The position numbers and the translations under genes are program-made. A stretch of 64,000 nt of DNA from Citrus sinensis (Eukaryota; Streptophyta; Magnoliopsida; Sapindales; Rutaceae), in NCBI RefSeq assembly GCF_022201045.2, contig NC_068561.1, forward strand, positions 20,090,501 to 20,154,500, written 5' to 3'. The notes under the pieces were generated by a model. It was not told the origin of the DNA. It saw nothing but the letters and a program-made list of their open reading frames with translations, and did not search any database. Below are positions 33,181-45,558 of the stretch, one piece after another (the first letter of the stretch is position 1; each line of letters opens with the position of its first letter).

Positions 33181-35345
33181 GGAGTCTTAAATTGTGCTTT
33201 CTTTTTTCAATAAGAAATTTATATGTCCTCAAGCTCCTCAATTGCAGGCAACATTAGAGGATTAATTTTGACTTATTTAATGAAATTAATAATGATTTCA
33301 TTTAGCTATAATCCTTTTTTTTTTAATTTTAAAATAAAGACCCTAAAAATGACAGCTCATCATTGGTCTATTTTGATAATTGTTTACATCTTTTTCATCC
33401 TTCAAATCTTTGTTTGTTTCGTAGGGCTTTCGCTAAAATTAACATCAAAATAAAATTCCAAGTCTCATGACTCATGAGGCTGCTTCTCGGGGTCAAAGGT
33501 AGATTCGTTTTATTTATTTTTTGTTTTTTTTTTATCTGCAACTTGAATGGCACGATCTTATAGAACTTTTATAATCTAAAATTTAAAGCTTGAAATATAA
33601 AATTTTAATATATATGCATACGTGTCTGTGTGTGTATGTATCTGTTTTATCTCTAAAGTTGTTTCGGCCATTATGTACACTTTTTCAACTAGAACTATAG
33701 TTTGTCTTTATAGATGAACCATTTTTCCTTCTTCTTCTTCTTCTTCTTCTTCTTCTTCTTTTTTTGTTTGAAAGTGATCTGTGTACCAAATGAAATGACT
33801 AAAATGCACTCGTTAAGTACTCCTAAATTGAAATGGTTAAATATTATAAGCGTTATTTGATCATCTTGATATAAATCAAAGGACCCACTATTTTATTTTT
33901 TTTTGAAATTAATCAAAGAACCTTTTTGATACAAATGGATAACCTATGTCCTTAATTCAGAATAAAAACATCAGGGATATACATATTATTACCCCCATAA
34001 AGATTTATGATTGACCTTATATTCTAAATTTTATTCTAATCTATAAAATCTGGTCTTCTGTTCATACCAATACCTTGCTTGTATGACCATCAAACCCATA
34101 GCATTATTGAAGAAAACAGAGGCGCCCAAAACATACCCACAGTTGTTGACCAACCCATCACTTGATTCTTTCTCAAATTGGAAATATAAATATTATTCAA
34201 ATATTCTATGGATGATGACAATAACTAAGGGTCAATAATTTTCTCCAAACCTACCACCCACTAGTAAATGTGCCTTTCAAGGCCAATGCTTAGTTGAAAA
34301 GATTAGTAATTTTGGTCAAGCTCTCATGAAAATGGGGAAAAAAAAATTTGTTATTGTACAAGTTAAATAAAAACCTTAAAGAATAAATCAAACTTAATTT
34401 TTTTTTTTTTAAAAAAAGAAAGATTAGACTATCCATTAGTTAAATAAATGAATTTTTTAGTTAAAAAAAATAAGAGTTGACGTTTAGTGAGTGAATTTTT
34501 TTTCATCTTTATCCAAACATTTAAAAGCGAAATCAAATACATGTTAGAACAATAACTAAATTGAATTGAATTACAAATCTTGGACTTATTTACATCGTGC
34601 CAAATTGAGCTTCTTTGTCTCATATTCGCATCACCACATAATTCTCAAGCATCATACATGATTGGTTAAGTAACATTACACTTCCAAACAAAGAGGATAT
34701 CACCATCATCACTACCATCATGATATTATTATAAACTAACAAAACTTCAAAACCAATTTACAATCCTTAACATATATAAAATTGGCAATAATAGATCATG
34801 AAGGTACAATAACACAAATTTAATTCAATTAAAAAGTGTGAAAAATGTCACCCCACTAAATCAAGCAAGTTGTGGGGCACACAAATAAAGAAAGAATATA
34901 CTTAAAAGATAAGATCCAATAATTATAATTATTATAAAAAAAAAAAGTTGTGTGAAACCAAGAACTTATTATTTATCTCCTAAAAGAAAATATTTATTTG
35001 TTTATTATTATTAGTTAATGTTATTATTATTCCTTTGGTGGAGGTGTGTTTGTATGGGTAGGTTTGTTTTTCCAACACACAAAAAATAAAAAATAAAAAA
35101 CTGAAAACAAACCAAACCAAACCCAACCATAATTAATAAAGGTAAAGCTGGCCATGTCTGTTTTTCCTCTCTTTCCCTCTTTAATCATCTCCATGTTCTC
35201 TGAATTCTAGGGTTCTCATTTATTTATTTTTATTTGTTATGAATCTCTAGGAATTTTCAGAGAATCCCAATTGCTCTGATCTTCATCATTTCATGGGCAT
35301 TTCCTGATCTTCTTCTTCCATTCTGGAGCTCTTCCATCCTCTTTT
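31358..35345. other. Intergenic region and RHF2A promoter
   Basis: No intact gene is seen. Microsatellites: (TA)n at 33142-33174 and (CTT)11 at 33728-33760. Short stretches near 32520-32710 and 33210-33262 (TCCTCAAGCTCCTCAATTG...AGAGGATTAATTTTG) resemble the end of the DUF295 pseudogene, suggesting further decayed copies. From about 35150 the sequence is the CT-rich leader of the RHF2A gene. Confidence 0.45.
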
Positions 35346-38300
35346 ATGGAGGTAAATTAAAAATTTAATCTTTCAATTCTAACAATCAAATAGCTTATTT
35401 TTTAATTGAATTTTGAAATACAGTTATGATTTCTTTTTTTTTTCCTTGTATTTGATTATTGAGATCGAATTCTTATCTGGGCCTAATTTATATCCATCAA
35501 ATGTTTCAGCTTGAATTTATTTTTGCTTAATTGTTATTTGGCTTGTTCTGTCTTAATTTATATGGCTTGTTCTGTGAAAGTCTACAGCTGAATTTGATAA
35601 TTTTTTTCTCTCTTTTCCCCTTGTTTTGGGCTGTGATTGAGATGGAAAAAAATGTGACCACTTTTTGTTTCGACAATTTTATGATTTGATAGATGAAATG
35701 AGCATGTTATAATGCACTCTGGGTAATTTCAATGCATTTAGCATAAATTTAGATGTAAAACAAATCTCTATTGAGCAACAAATAGCTATGAAAGTAAAGA
35801 GAAAGAACCGTGTGTGGTCTGATGTGGGAATCAGAATTACAACTAAACTCTTATGTACTACCCAGATAATTAAATTCAGTCGATGGTGTTTTATGTATTG
35901 CTGAATTTCATTGAGCATTTGCTGATACCTGAATCATGGCAACTCCAGGAATTGTTTTTCCCATTAGATTAAATTTGTTTTAGGGGAAGCTTTTAGTTTT
36001 ATTTTTTGTTGAAACCATTACATTTGTTTGTTTATGGTCAATGAGCTCTGTGGAGTCATTAAGAAATAATTGCCGCCAATCTAACTGAGGAATCATGTGA
36101 CTAATTGAGCTACCTGGTGTTACAAGTTTCTGTCCCTGGGTTCAAGTTAATGCAATGGAAGTTAACTTATCAATTTAGAAACTAAAGTAGTTATCTCTTG
36201 AGTCTTGAGATTTGATTGTCGTTTCTTATCGATTGGGATTGTCTGTATTGAAAGATTATATATTTGTTTTACTGTGATCATTGATTTTCTTGAAAGAATG
36301 TTCAATTCCCATGCAGTGTCTTAGTTGAGTTATTTCCGATTTTGCAGGTTTTAGGGATGGAGGAGGGCAAGAAACCTGAAGATCATATGACTTCAGCTGC
36401 TGCCTTTGTAGAAGGAGGGATACAGGATTCTTGTGATGATGCATGCAGCATATGCCTTGAGGAGTTTTCTGAAAGTGATCCTTCAACGGTAAACAGCTTA
36501 AAATTCTACGTCTATTGTGCCTCCTTTCACTATACATCATACACCCAATTCATAATCATTTCATGTGATTTTGACTTATAGAAGTTTGCCTAATGTTTAT
36601 CTTGCATTGTAGGTGACGAGTTGCAAGCATGAGTTTCACCTCCAATGCGTTCTTGAATGGTAGAGTTCATATATCTTAATATGCTATTTCATTCCCTCCC
36701 TTGTGACATTATGGATTCTACTAAATCCTCATTTTGAGATATTTATGCATTGTTCTCAAACACCCTTGTTCAATTTTGTCTTTTTGTATCCTTTTCTGGG
36801 TTTTGTTTCATTTTCTAGTTACTGTATTAATAATATAGATACATATCTGTCTGAGAAAAAAAAACATAAATTAAATATGTCCAGCTTTCCCTTTTGTTTT
36901 TGCACTTTTTCCCCCCTTTTTTGAGTAATGGACAAAGATGACTTGAGAAATTTTGGTCTAGTTCTTTATGGGGCCAAATAATGTGAGTCATATTCTGAAT
37001 AAATTTTTATATTGGTTGCATTTGATGTTTATGTATTCCTTTGATTTCATTATTGTAGTCTTTTATCAGACTTCCTCTGGTTCTGTGAAAGAAGAATTCG
37101 AGCAATATTTTTTAACAATGTCTTCATTACTTGTTTGTTGATTTGCTTATTATCTTATGAAGTAGTTGTTACTGTTCTACATTGATTGGGTGTGACAATC
37201 TCTCTCTCTATGGCACACATATACATGCGGCACAGTTACCTGCAAGCTGGAGTTGGGAATTAAGTCATTTGCATCTAGAGAAACAAATAAAAGATTTATG
37301 TGGATCAACCGTTTTTCATTTGTTAATTGATGTGAATTCTTGGGTTGTGAGTCATATGACATATAACTAGGTAAGGAAGAAAGAGCTTACAAAACTAACA
37401 CTTGCTTCTGTATTATAGGTGTCAGAGAAGCTCTCAATGTCCCATGTGTTGGCAGCCTATTAGTCTGAAGGATGCCACCAGGTTAATTTGTTATTGATTT
37501 CTATAATTCTATATTTTACTTTTTCCTCTTTATATATAACTCAATGGAGTTATCTAATGTGCATATGGTTGTAGTCAAGAATTGCTTGAAGCTGTTGAAC
37601 AAGAGAGGAGCATTAGGGCTAATCCTCCAAGAAATGCCACCATATTTCATCATCCTACGTTTGGCGATTTTGAATTGCAGCATGTCCGTAATTTATCTGT
37701 ATTTGCTAACATATTTTGTTTGTTCATGTATTGAATAAACTCATCCCCAGATTTGACCTTCAAGTGATAATAATGCAATTCCTTTTGGCAATGCAGTTAC
37801 CTGTGGGTGCAAGTGATACTGACCTTGAAGAACACATACTTCAGCATTTGACAGCTGCTGCTGCAATGGGCAGGGCCCACCATTTTGGTAGGAGGGAGAG
37901 CCATAGAAATCGGTCAGCTGCTCATGGTCGCCCACATTTCTTTGTATTTTCTGCTCATCCTGGTGGTGCACCACCCGGTGCTGTCGCTCAGGGAGGGGGA
38001 ACTGAACCAGCTCCACTTGCTGGTGCTAGTCCATCGGTCCCACTTTCATCTAGTGGGAATGACTCATCACAGCATATGCTGCAGTTTCATCCTATACAAA
38101 CCAATCAAAATTCATCCTCAGCCTCTGGATCAGCAGTTGCACAAGCAACTAGACGTGGATTTTCCTTTAATAATCGGTAGTCATGATTTCTTTTTTCTTT
38201 TTAATCATTTTTTTTCACCCTCCTATGTGCTAGTTTGTTTGTAAATCTGCTATTTAACTGTCCATAGGTTTATATACTTGTATTATTGTTAATCATTTTC

Positions 38301-38847
38301 TTTGTAGAAGCACTTCCAGCCAAACTTCATCACCGACCCATGATAGAGCTGGACCATCTGACCTTCAGTCATTTTCGGAGTCTTTGAAATCTAGATTTAA
38401 TGCTGTATCTATGAGGTATAATTGTAAAGGGAATCTTCTCTCTTGTAACTCTAATGGTTGTACTATATTTTGATGCACAGAGATATGTATATATTAAATT
38501 TATTGCTAATCTGTTTTCCTTTAACTCTGTTGAATTGAAGATACAAAGAGTCAATTTCCAAGAGTACCAGAGGGTGGAAGGAGAGGCTATTCTCCCGCAA
38601 TGCTTCCATGCCTGGTACTGGATCTGAAAATCGGTCAGAAAATGCGGGAATTACTAGTGTATCTCGTTTGATGGAGCAACTTGGAACTGGAGAAAGTACT
38701 AGAGGTAGCGAAGCTTCTGTATCAAGTCATATGGCTAATCCCCTGGTTACAGAGCAAAACAGCGAGAATAATACAGAGACACGTGGAGAAAACCCTGTGA
38801 ATAACGAGACACCTCCTTCTTGTGCTGCAAGTTCATTTTCAAGATAA
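35346..38847 (+). CDS. RHF2A: RING-H2 E3 ubiquitin ligase, RHF2A-type (386 aa, eight coding exons)
   Basis: Coding exons: 35346-35351, 36348-36488, 36613-36659, 37419-37481, 37575-37683, 37797-38176, 38308-38415 and 38541-38847. All are bounded by GT..AG and sum to 387 codons with the stop. The RING-H2 finger is complete: Cys35, Cys38, Cys53, His55, His58, Cys61, Cys72 and Cys75, in SCDDACSICLEEF...CKHEFHLQCVLEWCQRSSQCPMCW. The following LKDATSQELLEAVEQERSIR and FELQHLPVG motifs are hallmarks of RHF2A. The Arabidopsis protein works with RHF1A in gametogenesis, promoting turnover of the cell-cycle inhibitor ICK4/KRP6. The C-terminal half is Ser-rich. The first exon codes only Met-Glu; translation may instead start at Met6 (36357). 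An intron in the 3' UTR is likely (about 38905-39158). Confidence 0.92.
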
Positions 38848-40738
38848 GTCATCAAACATTGTTTCAGCAACTGCATCTATCCTCAGCATTTCATCTTTGA
38901 AGGTGAGAATAAGAATCTTCTAATTAAAAAAATTGGCTCCAGTTTACAATATTCTCCCACCGCTTTTACTAATAGATGGCAACTATAGGCATCATATAGT
39001 GATATACTGATATTTAACCCTTTCTCGAGTTTATTGATATTTACTTATGATTACAAGAAATAGGTCTCAAGTCAAATAAGCAGTACAGATTTCTCATTCT
39101 TGAAACCTTATTTTCATTTATTCGACAATTGAAAGCAGTTGTAACTTGGATTTTTCAGGTTGTTAACTCGTTTCTCCAGAAATGACATGCTGAGGAACAG
39201 ATGCAGTTGCATTAACAGGCCGGCGAACGAGCATTTTGCATGTGGATAGAGTCAATATGGTGATTTGTGGTCTGAACACACAATAAAAGAGAGGAAGTTT
39301 GATGAAAGAGCTTCCCATCTGGATAGGGACTTATAAATTGGGTGTATTTATGTAAATTTGTTTATTTTTATAACCCGATTAGCGCTGAATATATTTAAAA
39401 ACTATTCTCTGTCTGGATGGATGGTTTCATTCTGGCTCTGTTTGAATGTTAATTTATGTAGTGTTAATGAAATGTGTCGTCATTTCCCAAAATGTAACCT
39501 GAACTTCAAAAAGTTACTATTATCATTTACTTTTTTTTAAAAAAAAAAGAAAACTAGCCTCTGAAATTCCTTGAAAATAGAATTTGGGATCTAGTCAGGA
39601 GTTGGACAATCTCTAGTTTCTATAGCTGTTCACGTGAATGGATTCTGGAATAAAATGATTGGTTGAGTGAAAAAACATTCGAGATTTTTATTTTATTATT
39701 CAATTAATTATTATCATGTCATGTCAGTGAGTATTAATCAATGGGCCTGGCCTCTGTTTGGCTTTGGGATCAAGGGTCAGGATTGTTGCTTTCATGGGCC
39801 CCGAATATTATGGGCTTGATGGGCGCGGTTTGACTTTGGGGTCAAGAGTCAAGACTGTTGCTTTCATGGGCCCCAAACATCATGGGTCTAGATTGTAACT
39901 TTTGGGCCTAGATCCGACTTGAGCGAGAAAGACGCGGGTTTTAAATATATATCGGACTCGGTTTTATTTTTAACACTGTTCTTTCAAACCATGGCTTGAA
40001 TCCGCTTACCGAACCGGAGCTTTTATAACGAGCCTCTCTTTAAAGGATTAGGATTTTCTTTTTATTTATTTTTTTTATCCGAGCAAGTTAGGAGATTAGC
40101 AACGAATGAATTGGAAGCAATATGAAAATTAGATTTTTTTTTTCCTTTTTAGAAGGAAACATAAATTTTATTCACTAACAAGAAAGGATTAAAAAGAATT
40201 CAAAACTGTATTTGGAAAATCTTCCAACCAAATTAGCAAATCACGAATCTTTAATGTAAATTTGACCAAAACATGAGCTGTTTACTTAACATATCTAGAA
40301 AAATTAAAACATTACTAATTAACATTTGCTCTTGGATAATTTGGACCATCCAAAATATCGCCTGTTGACTATTAATAGTTATTAACCAATCGAACTACAT
40401 TCAAAGAATCATATTTGATTATTAACTAATACTCGTTGCAATAAAAATTTCAATCGAAGAACTTGAACATCAACCTAATCCACCCAATTCATTTGAGCAC
40501 TTAGATTCATAGCAAACAACATCACATAACCACGAAACCTTTTTTTCTTTCTTTTTTTTTTTAAGCAATGTTTGAAATAGACGAGAAATCTCGCTACTAA
40601 ATACTAACATTTTCTTTTTTATTATTATTCAAACTCGGGTGATATGGACACAAAATACATTCATAAAACTGCCACAAGGCCAAACAATATTGATCAACTT
40701 TTGAATAGTTTCTCTTTAATCCTTATAAATATAACAAC
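38848..40738. other. RHF2A 3' UTR and spacer
   Basis: The 3' UTR probably runs to about 39350 and includes a spliceable intron (AAG|GTGAGA ... TTTTTCAG). Beyond it only a 72-bp tandem duplication (39760-39900) is noted. No other gene is seen. Confidence 0.5.
39760..39900. repeat. 72-bp tandem duplication
   Basis: The unit CTTTGGGRTCAAGRGTCARGA, then YTGTTGCTTTCATGGGCCCC and an AT-rich ATGGGC end, occurs twice with a 72-bp period and several substitutions. Confidence 0.75.
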
Positions 40739-41081
40739 TAGGGATGACAATTTTTCCTGATAAGATTGTGACATATTTTTGTCCCAAAAAAATATAGGGA
40801 CGAGAGTGAGACTTTTTTTTTATCACACTTGCATATACGGGACGGGACTGGGATTGGCAAATCTCGTCCCATCCTGTCTCATTGTCGACTAAGGATGAGA
40901 ATTTTCTAATTGGGATGGGATCCCTCAAGATCACATCTCTTTTGGGACGGAATCAGGATATATTTTTGTCTCAAAAAAAAATCTAAGGATGAGAGTGGGA
41001 CATTTTTGTATCCCACTTGCATATATGGGATGGGACTGTGATTGGCAAATTGCATCTCATCCCGTCCCATTGCCAACCATA
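40739..41081. mobile_element. Dimeric hAT-type MITE, 343 bp
   Basis: The left end TAGGGATGACAAT and the reverse complement of the right end TATGGTTGGCAAT are inverted repeats. Flanks ATAACAAC (40731-40738) and CTAACAAC (41082-41089) match in 7 of 8 bases, an aged 8-bp duplication. The interior is two head-to-tail copies of a unit of about 160-190 bp. The second starts near 40892 (TAAGGATGAGAATTTT), and each holds TTTTTGTC, a run of A and GGGAYGGGACTG. The ends are of the same type as the elements at 3182 and 4234. Confidence 0.75.
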
Positions 41082-44000
41082 CTAACAACTATTATTTATT
41101 CATTAGCTTGAAGTTTTTACAAGCATTCAATTAAAGTTTTTGCACTATATATAGTGTAAATTGTTTGGTTCAACTCCTGCCCCACGCATGGCTGAACTCA
41201 TTCTCCTTTTAATCAAAATTTCCACCATAAATCCATGAATAAGACAGATTAAACACAGCCGACAACCACTTATAAAATTTATATCTAAAAAAATAAGAAA
41301 ATTAAAGCTAAACAATAAATTTTAGACTTTAATAAGATAACTAACCTCTTACGAACTCCAACACCAATGACAAATCTCGACCACCGTCAATTGTCACCGG
41401 TCGGTGGTCTTCTCCGACCACTCATACTTCTCTTGTTCATGGATTATATGCTCTTTGTGTTTATTTGCTTTTTCTTTCAGCAATTGAAAGTAAGGGAGTG
41501 GAGTAAAAATGGTTTGATTTGTTGATGTGAGAGTAGGACATTTCAATTAAGTTTTGTGCTAATGAAAGAGAAAATGGATATTAAGTGCAATCGGGTAATA
41601 TAATTATCCAGTGGATTTCAAAGTATTTTTTGTTGTTACCTGAATTTTTTAGATTTTCAACATGTCTTTTATATTTTTATCTTAAATACTAACATCATAC
41701 GCGTATGTATACTAACGACATGAGAAACAAGTGAGAATATATTCAATCTCGTCATCTAACTATAATTATATCAAATTTCAGGGAAAGTATTTAAAAATAA
41801 CTCATTTGCAAATTCAATGCCGACAAAGAAACAAGATATAGCGCATTGATTATAATTTTTATTTTAATCGAGAAATATCCTGTGGCAAAGCTTTGTCCTT
41901 AAACACAGAGAAATCACCAAATCAGAATCCAATCTTCCAATGTGTGATAATTGATATGCGTAATGGGCCCTTACAGTTCTATAGTCAACAAGGTACTACT
42001 AACAATTTCATTACCATTACTAGAGATTATATATATATATATATATATATATGAATGAAAGCATTGCATTTTGCCACTTATAACAAACTTTGGAAGCATC
42101 CTAAACCACATGATTACTATGGCATCTAGGTATTAAATATTGAGAAAGTGCTTCAAAAAAGAAACAAAATTAACAATGGCAAAAGCAATGGAATCACTTC
42201 TAATCCCAACATATATTTATCAAGAAAAGTTTTTGAATTAGATTCTGTTTATTGTGTAATGGAAAATTTTTCGTAAGGCCATTTTTTAGTGTAACTATTT
42301 AGTCATAATTTTTTTTTTCCACGAACTATTTGTCCCAATAGTTGGACGTTTTACACTTGAATTTCCATTCAAGTCACTTACTAATTTTAAAATTAACTAT
42401 TGGATGAGTTTTTTTTTTTTAATCCCACTTACTAACATTATTTCTAAAAATAAAAATATTATATATATAAAATCATTTTCAAGTGTGGATACGTGCGGTT
42501 TAAGAGAGTTAAAAACTAACTCTTTTAAACCTCGCGGTTTTAAAGTGTGTCCCAATGAAAAAAAAATGGAAATGTCTGCATAAGAGAAAAACTAATATAT
42601 ATATATATATATACAGTACATACTACATCATTTTTTCCCATTTTCTTGGTACATAAATTGTAAAATTATCGATTAATTCAATTTCAACAGTAGAGAATGT
42701 ATATGGCATGTCATAATTGATACTTATTATGGTATATGGCACGTCATAGTTAATATTTATAATAGTAAAATCTTTTTTATAGTCATAATGTTAGGATCGA
42801 TTAAATTTATTATTATAACTTAATAGAGATTTAACTATAAAATTATTATTTTGACTTAGTTATCCTTAATGTAAATAATACAGAGGTAAACACATTAATA
42901 ATAAATGAACAGAGCACATCAATTCCATGAATTTCTATACATGTTTGAGAAGTTATAGATATTTTTGCTTCAATAAGGTGTTTATACTAGTGAGTTATTA
43001 CGTACCCGCAAGTTCACAAGTTCAAAAATATGGTAATAATTCCAAATAATAAATTATTATCTCAAACAACTTTAAAAAAAATCTTTTATTCAATGTTAAA
43101 CCTTTAATGCAGCATATATATTTGTGTAACATACAAATAATTATTACTATGTAGAGACATGTTACTTAAGATGAGATCTAAAAAACTCATGCTTATCTAT
43201 ATATACGGTTTATTTTTATTTGTAACTAGCTTAAACTGGGATCAAATTTTTTTATGACTCCATGAAAATTATTCCTATAAAAAGTATTACTATTGAGAGG
43301 TTTTTACTGTTGTACTATACATTATGATATAAAAGAAAAGCACATAAAAATGTACTACAATTAATACACTTGCGAGATGCAATCTCAAGTACATTTTTAA
43401 TTCATTAGAAAATAAATAATAAAAGGAATATTTGACGATGCCATATCCTAGATAATACACTTTTATGAATTGCAATATCAGATGATTGATTGCTTACTTA
43501 TCTTAAATTAATCCACATTACACAATACTAATGAAAAAAAAAAACAAATTATGAACATTTTAAACCAAATTTTAGTATCCATTTCCAAAATTTGCATTAA
43601 CTTTGAAAAATTAAAATTTCCCATTTGTACCATAAAAGATTAGCTATTTTTGATTGAGCAACATTATAAAACATTACTCTTTTGCTTTTTTTTTTTTTAT
43701 AAATAATATTGGCAACATATTTTTCACAACAAAAGTGTTAGCATTTTTGTCACAAACAGTAGAGCTCTGGGCTTCTTGTAAGCTTGTAAGAGTCATCGGT
43801 CACGTTTGGTTTGGTGGAATCATGAGAAACCAGCGAAGCAAAGCAAGTGAAGTCAGCTGATGGAGACAGGCAATCTAACGGTGGGCAAGCCGTCGCCGTT
43901 TTGATGAATTGATGATGATGTTTCTCCACGCGCCACGTGCGTTTAGAAGCGAGTTGAGGGAAATTGAGGAAAAAAATGCTTAGCTTAGAAACAAAGGGCC

Positions 44001-44473
44001 ATTTATTGATTTTATTCATCTATTTCCAAACACCGACAGCTTGTTTTGTAGCCACATGTGAATTGTGATTTGTGAAATATGGCCTGCGCGGCTTGTTTCT
44101 TCGCGCCACTCACATGCGTTGCCGTGCTTTTACTGCACAGCTTTGAGCTTCCCCTCTTTATTTAATAGATCTTTAAATGCGTTAACACTCTTTAGTGTAA
44201 TATTCTTAAAAATTGTGTACACAAATTGCAAATCAACATTCCAAAATTAATTTTCTTTATCGCTTTACTTAAAAGAAAGTACCAGACCGAAACAAAAAAA
44301 CTTAAACTAATGAAAAATTAAAAGATTACTCGAAATGAAAAGAGATTTTACGTGTAAAGAGAATTAAACTTAAAATTTTAATTTGATACTATATTTTTTT
44401 AAAGAGTTAAAAATTCGAACCGATCATATAAATGAGAAAATAATCCATATTATTTCTTATTTTACTGAATAAT
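41082..44473. other. Intergenic region, no supported gene
   Basis: AT-rich with (TA)n tracts near 42020-42050 and 42595-42613. The second copy of the dispersed repeat described at 9580 lies at 42763-42886. A small hairpin (GGTTTAAGAGAGTTA facing TAACTCTTTTAAACC) lies at about 42498-42532. A GC-richer segment at 43850-43960 has no recognisable coding sequence. Confidence 0.45.
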
Positions 44474-44922
44474 TGATGCAGAGCAAGAAATTGAAGAAAT
44501 CCTAATTATATTTAAATGTATAATATTTAGGAATATTTTAATTAATTTGTATTCTAATTTAATTTGGTTTCCTATTTAGAGTCTTATTGTTTAGGTATTG
44601 CTTATTTGGGTAATATTCCTAATTTAGGCATAAGTCTTATTAAAATAGGTTTTCTAATCATATTAGGATAAGTCTTACTTAGTATAAATAAGTGTCTTTT
44701 GTAGCTTTTACAAGTAGAGAATTTTGAGTTTAATAATATTTCAATTTTCAAATCTCTTTGTGAGTATTTGAACAGTTAATTCTTGGTATTCTACGGAATT
44801 AACGAGTCTTAACCCCTAAATTCACGGTATTTTTTTGAATCAACGTGAATTTAGTTGTTCTTTTGTTCCGGTATTCTCTAGAATCAACGGAATATTTTGA
44901 ACATTAAACTTCCGCTGCATCA
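44474..44922. mobile_element. Solo LTR of a retrotransposon, 449 bp, with 5-bp TSD
   Basis: It begins TGATGCAG and ends CTGCATCA, exact 8-bp inverted termini of TG..CA type, and is flanked by the 5-bp direct repeat ATAAT (44469-44473 and 44923-44927). Inside are a TATA-like AGTATAAATAAG (about 44688) and AT-rich R/U5-like text. No second LTR, primer-binding site or gag-pol sequence is adjacent, so it is the product of LTR-LTR recombination. The superfamily cannot be told from the LTR alone. Confidence 0.9.
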
Positions 44923-44927
44923 ATAAT

Positions 44928-45558
44928 GATCTAAATATAAGAAGCGATAGAATTCACTTTATAAAAATCGATAATATCAGGTAATATTATCTGATTAATC
45001 TGCTGCGGATACGCATAATTATGATATCTTCATTAGCAACCCTAAATAAAAGTCGGGAAAAAAAAGTCATGGCTTAGCCCTTTAGTGGTTGAGCTTAAGC
45101 TAAGAGCTGAAAGCCACTAAACATTTTTTTATTTATTTTTACTTTATTTATTTTTCTTTTGGAATTGGTCGCTGAACATTAGTAAAAGTTTTGAGAATCA
45201 CAAATCACATAAAAATGACAGAAAGCCAATAGACGCGTTGTCCCCACGTCCAGCCTGTTTCGACTCTGTCTATACGGACACCTCCACCCCAAAAAGTCCT
45301 CCTCTCTTGCTCTCACAATAAGTGCTTCTTTTAGGTGTAGTTTCCCCATTCACTTGCTCAGTCGCGTGTCTCACTCTCCTCTCCTCTCCTCTAACCACAA
45401 AGCAAAGCTTACCAAAAAAGCTATAACGCCAAAGCTAAATCCCACCACCGAACAAGACCCACACACAAACACAGATTCATACGAATACAAAGCTCTCACA
45501 TTTTGTCCATTCTTTGCAAAGGAATTGCGTCTTTCGTCAACCGCAATCTTTGAGAGCC
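44928..45558. other. Promoter and leader of the FLA gene
   Basis: The sequence turns CT- and C-rich from about 45230 and leads into the ATG at 45559. The frame is open upstream of it, but there is no in-frame ATG before 45559. Confidence 0.4.
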
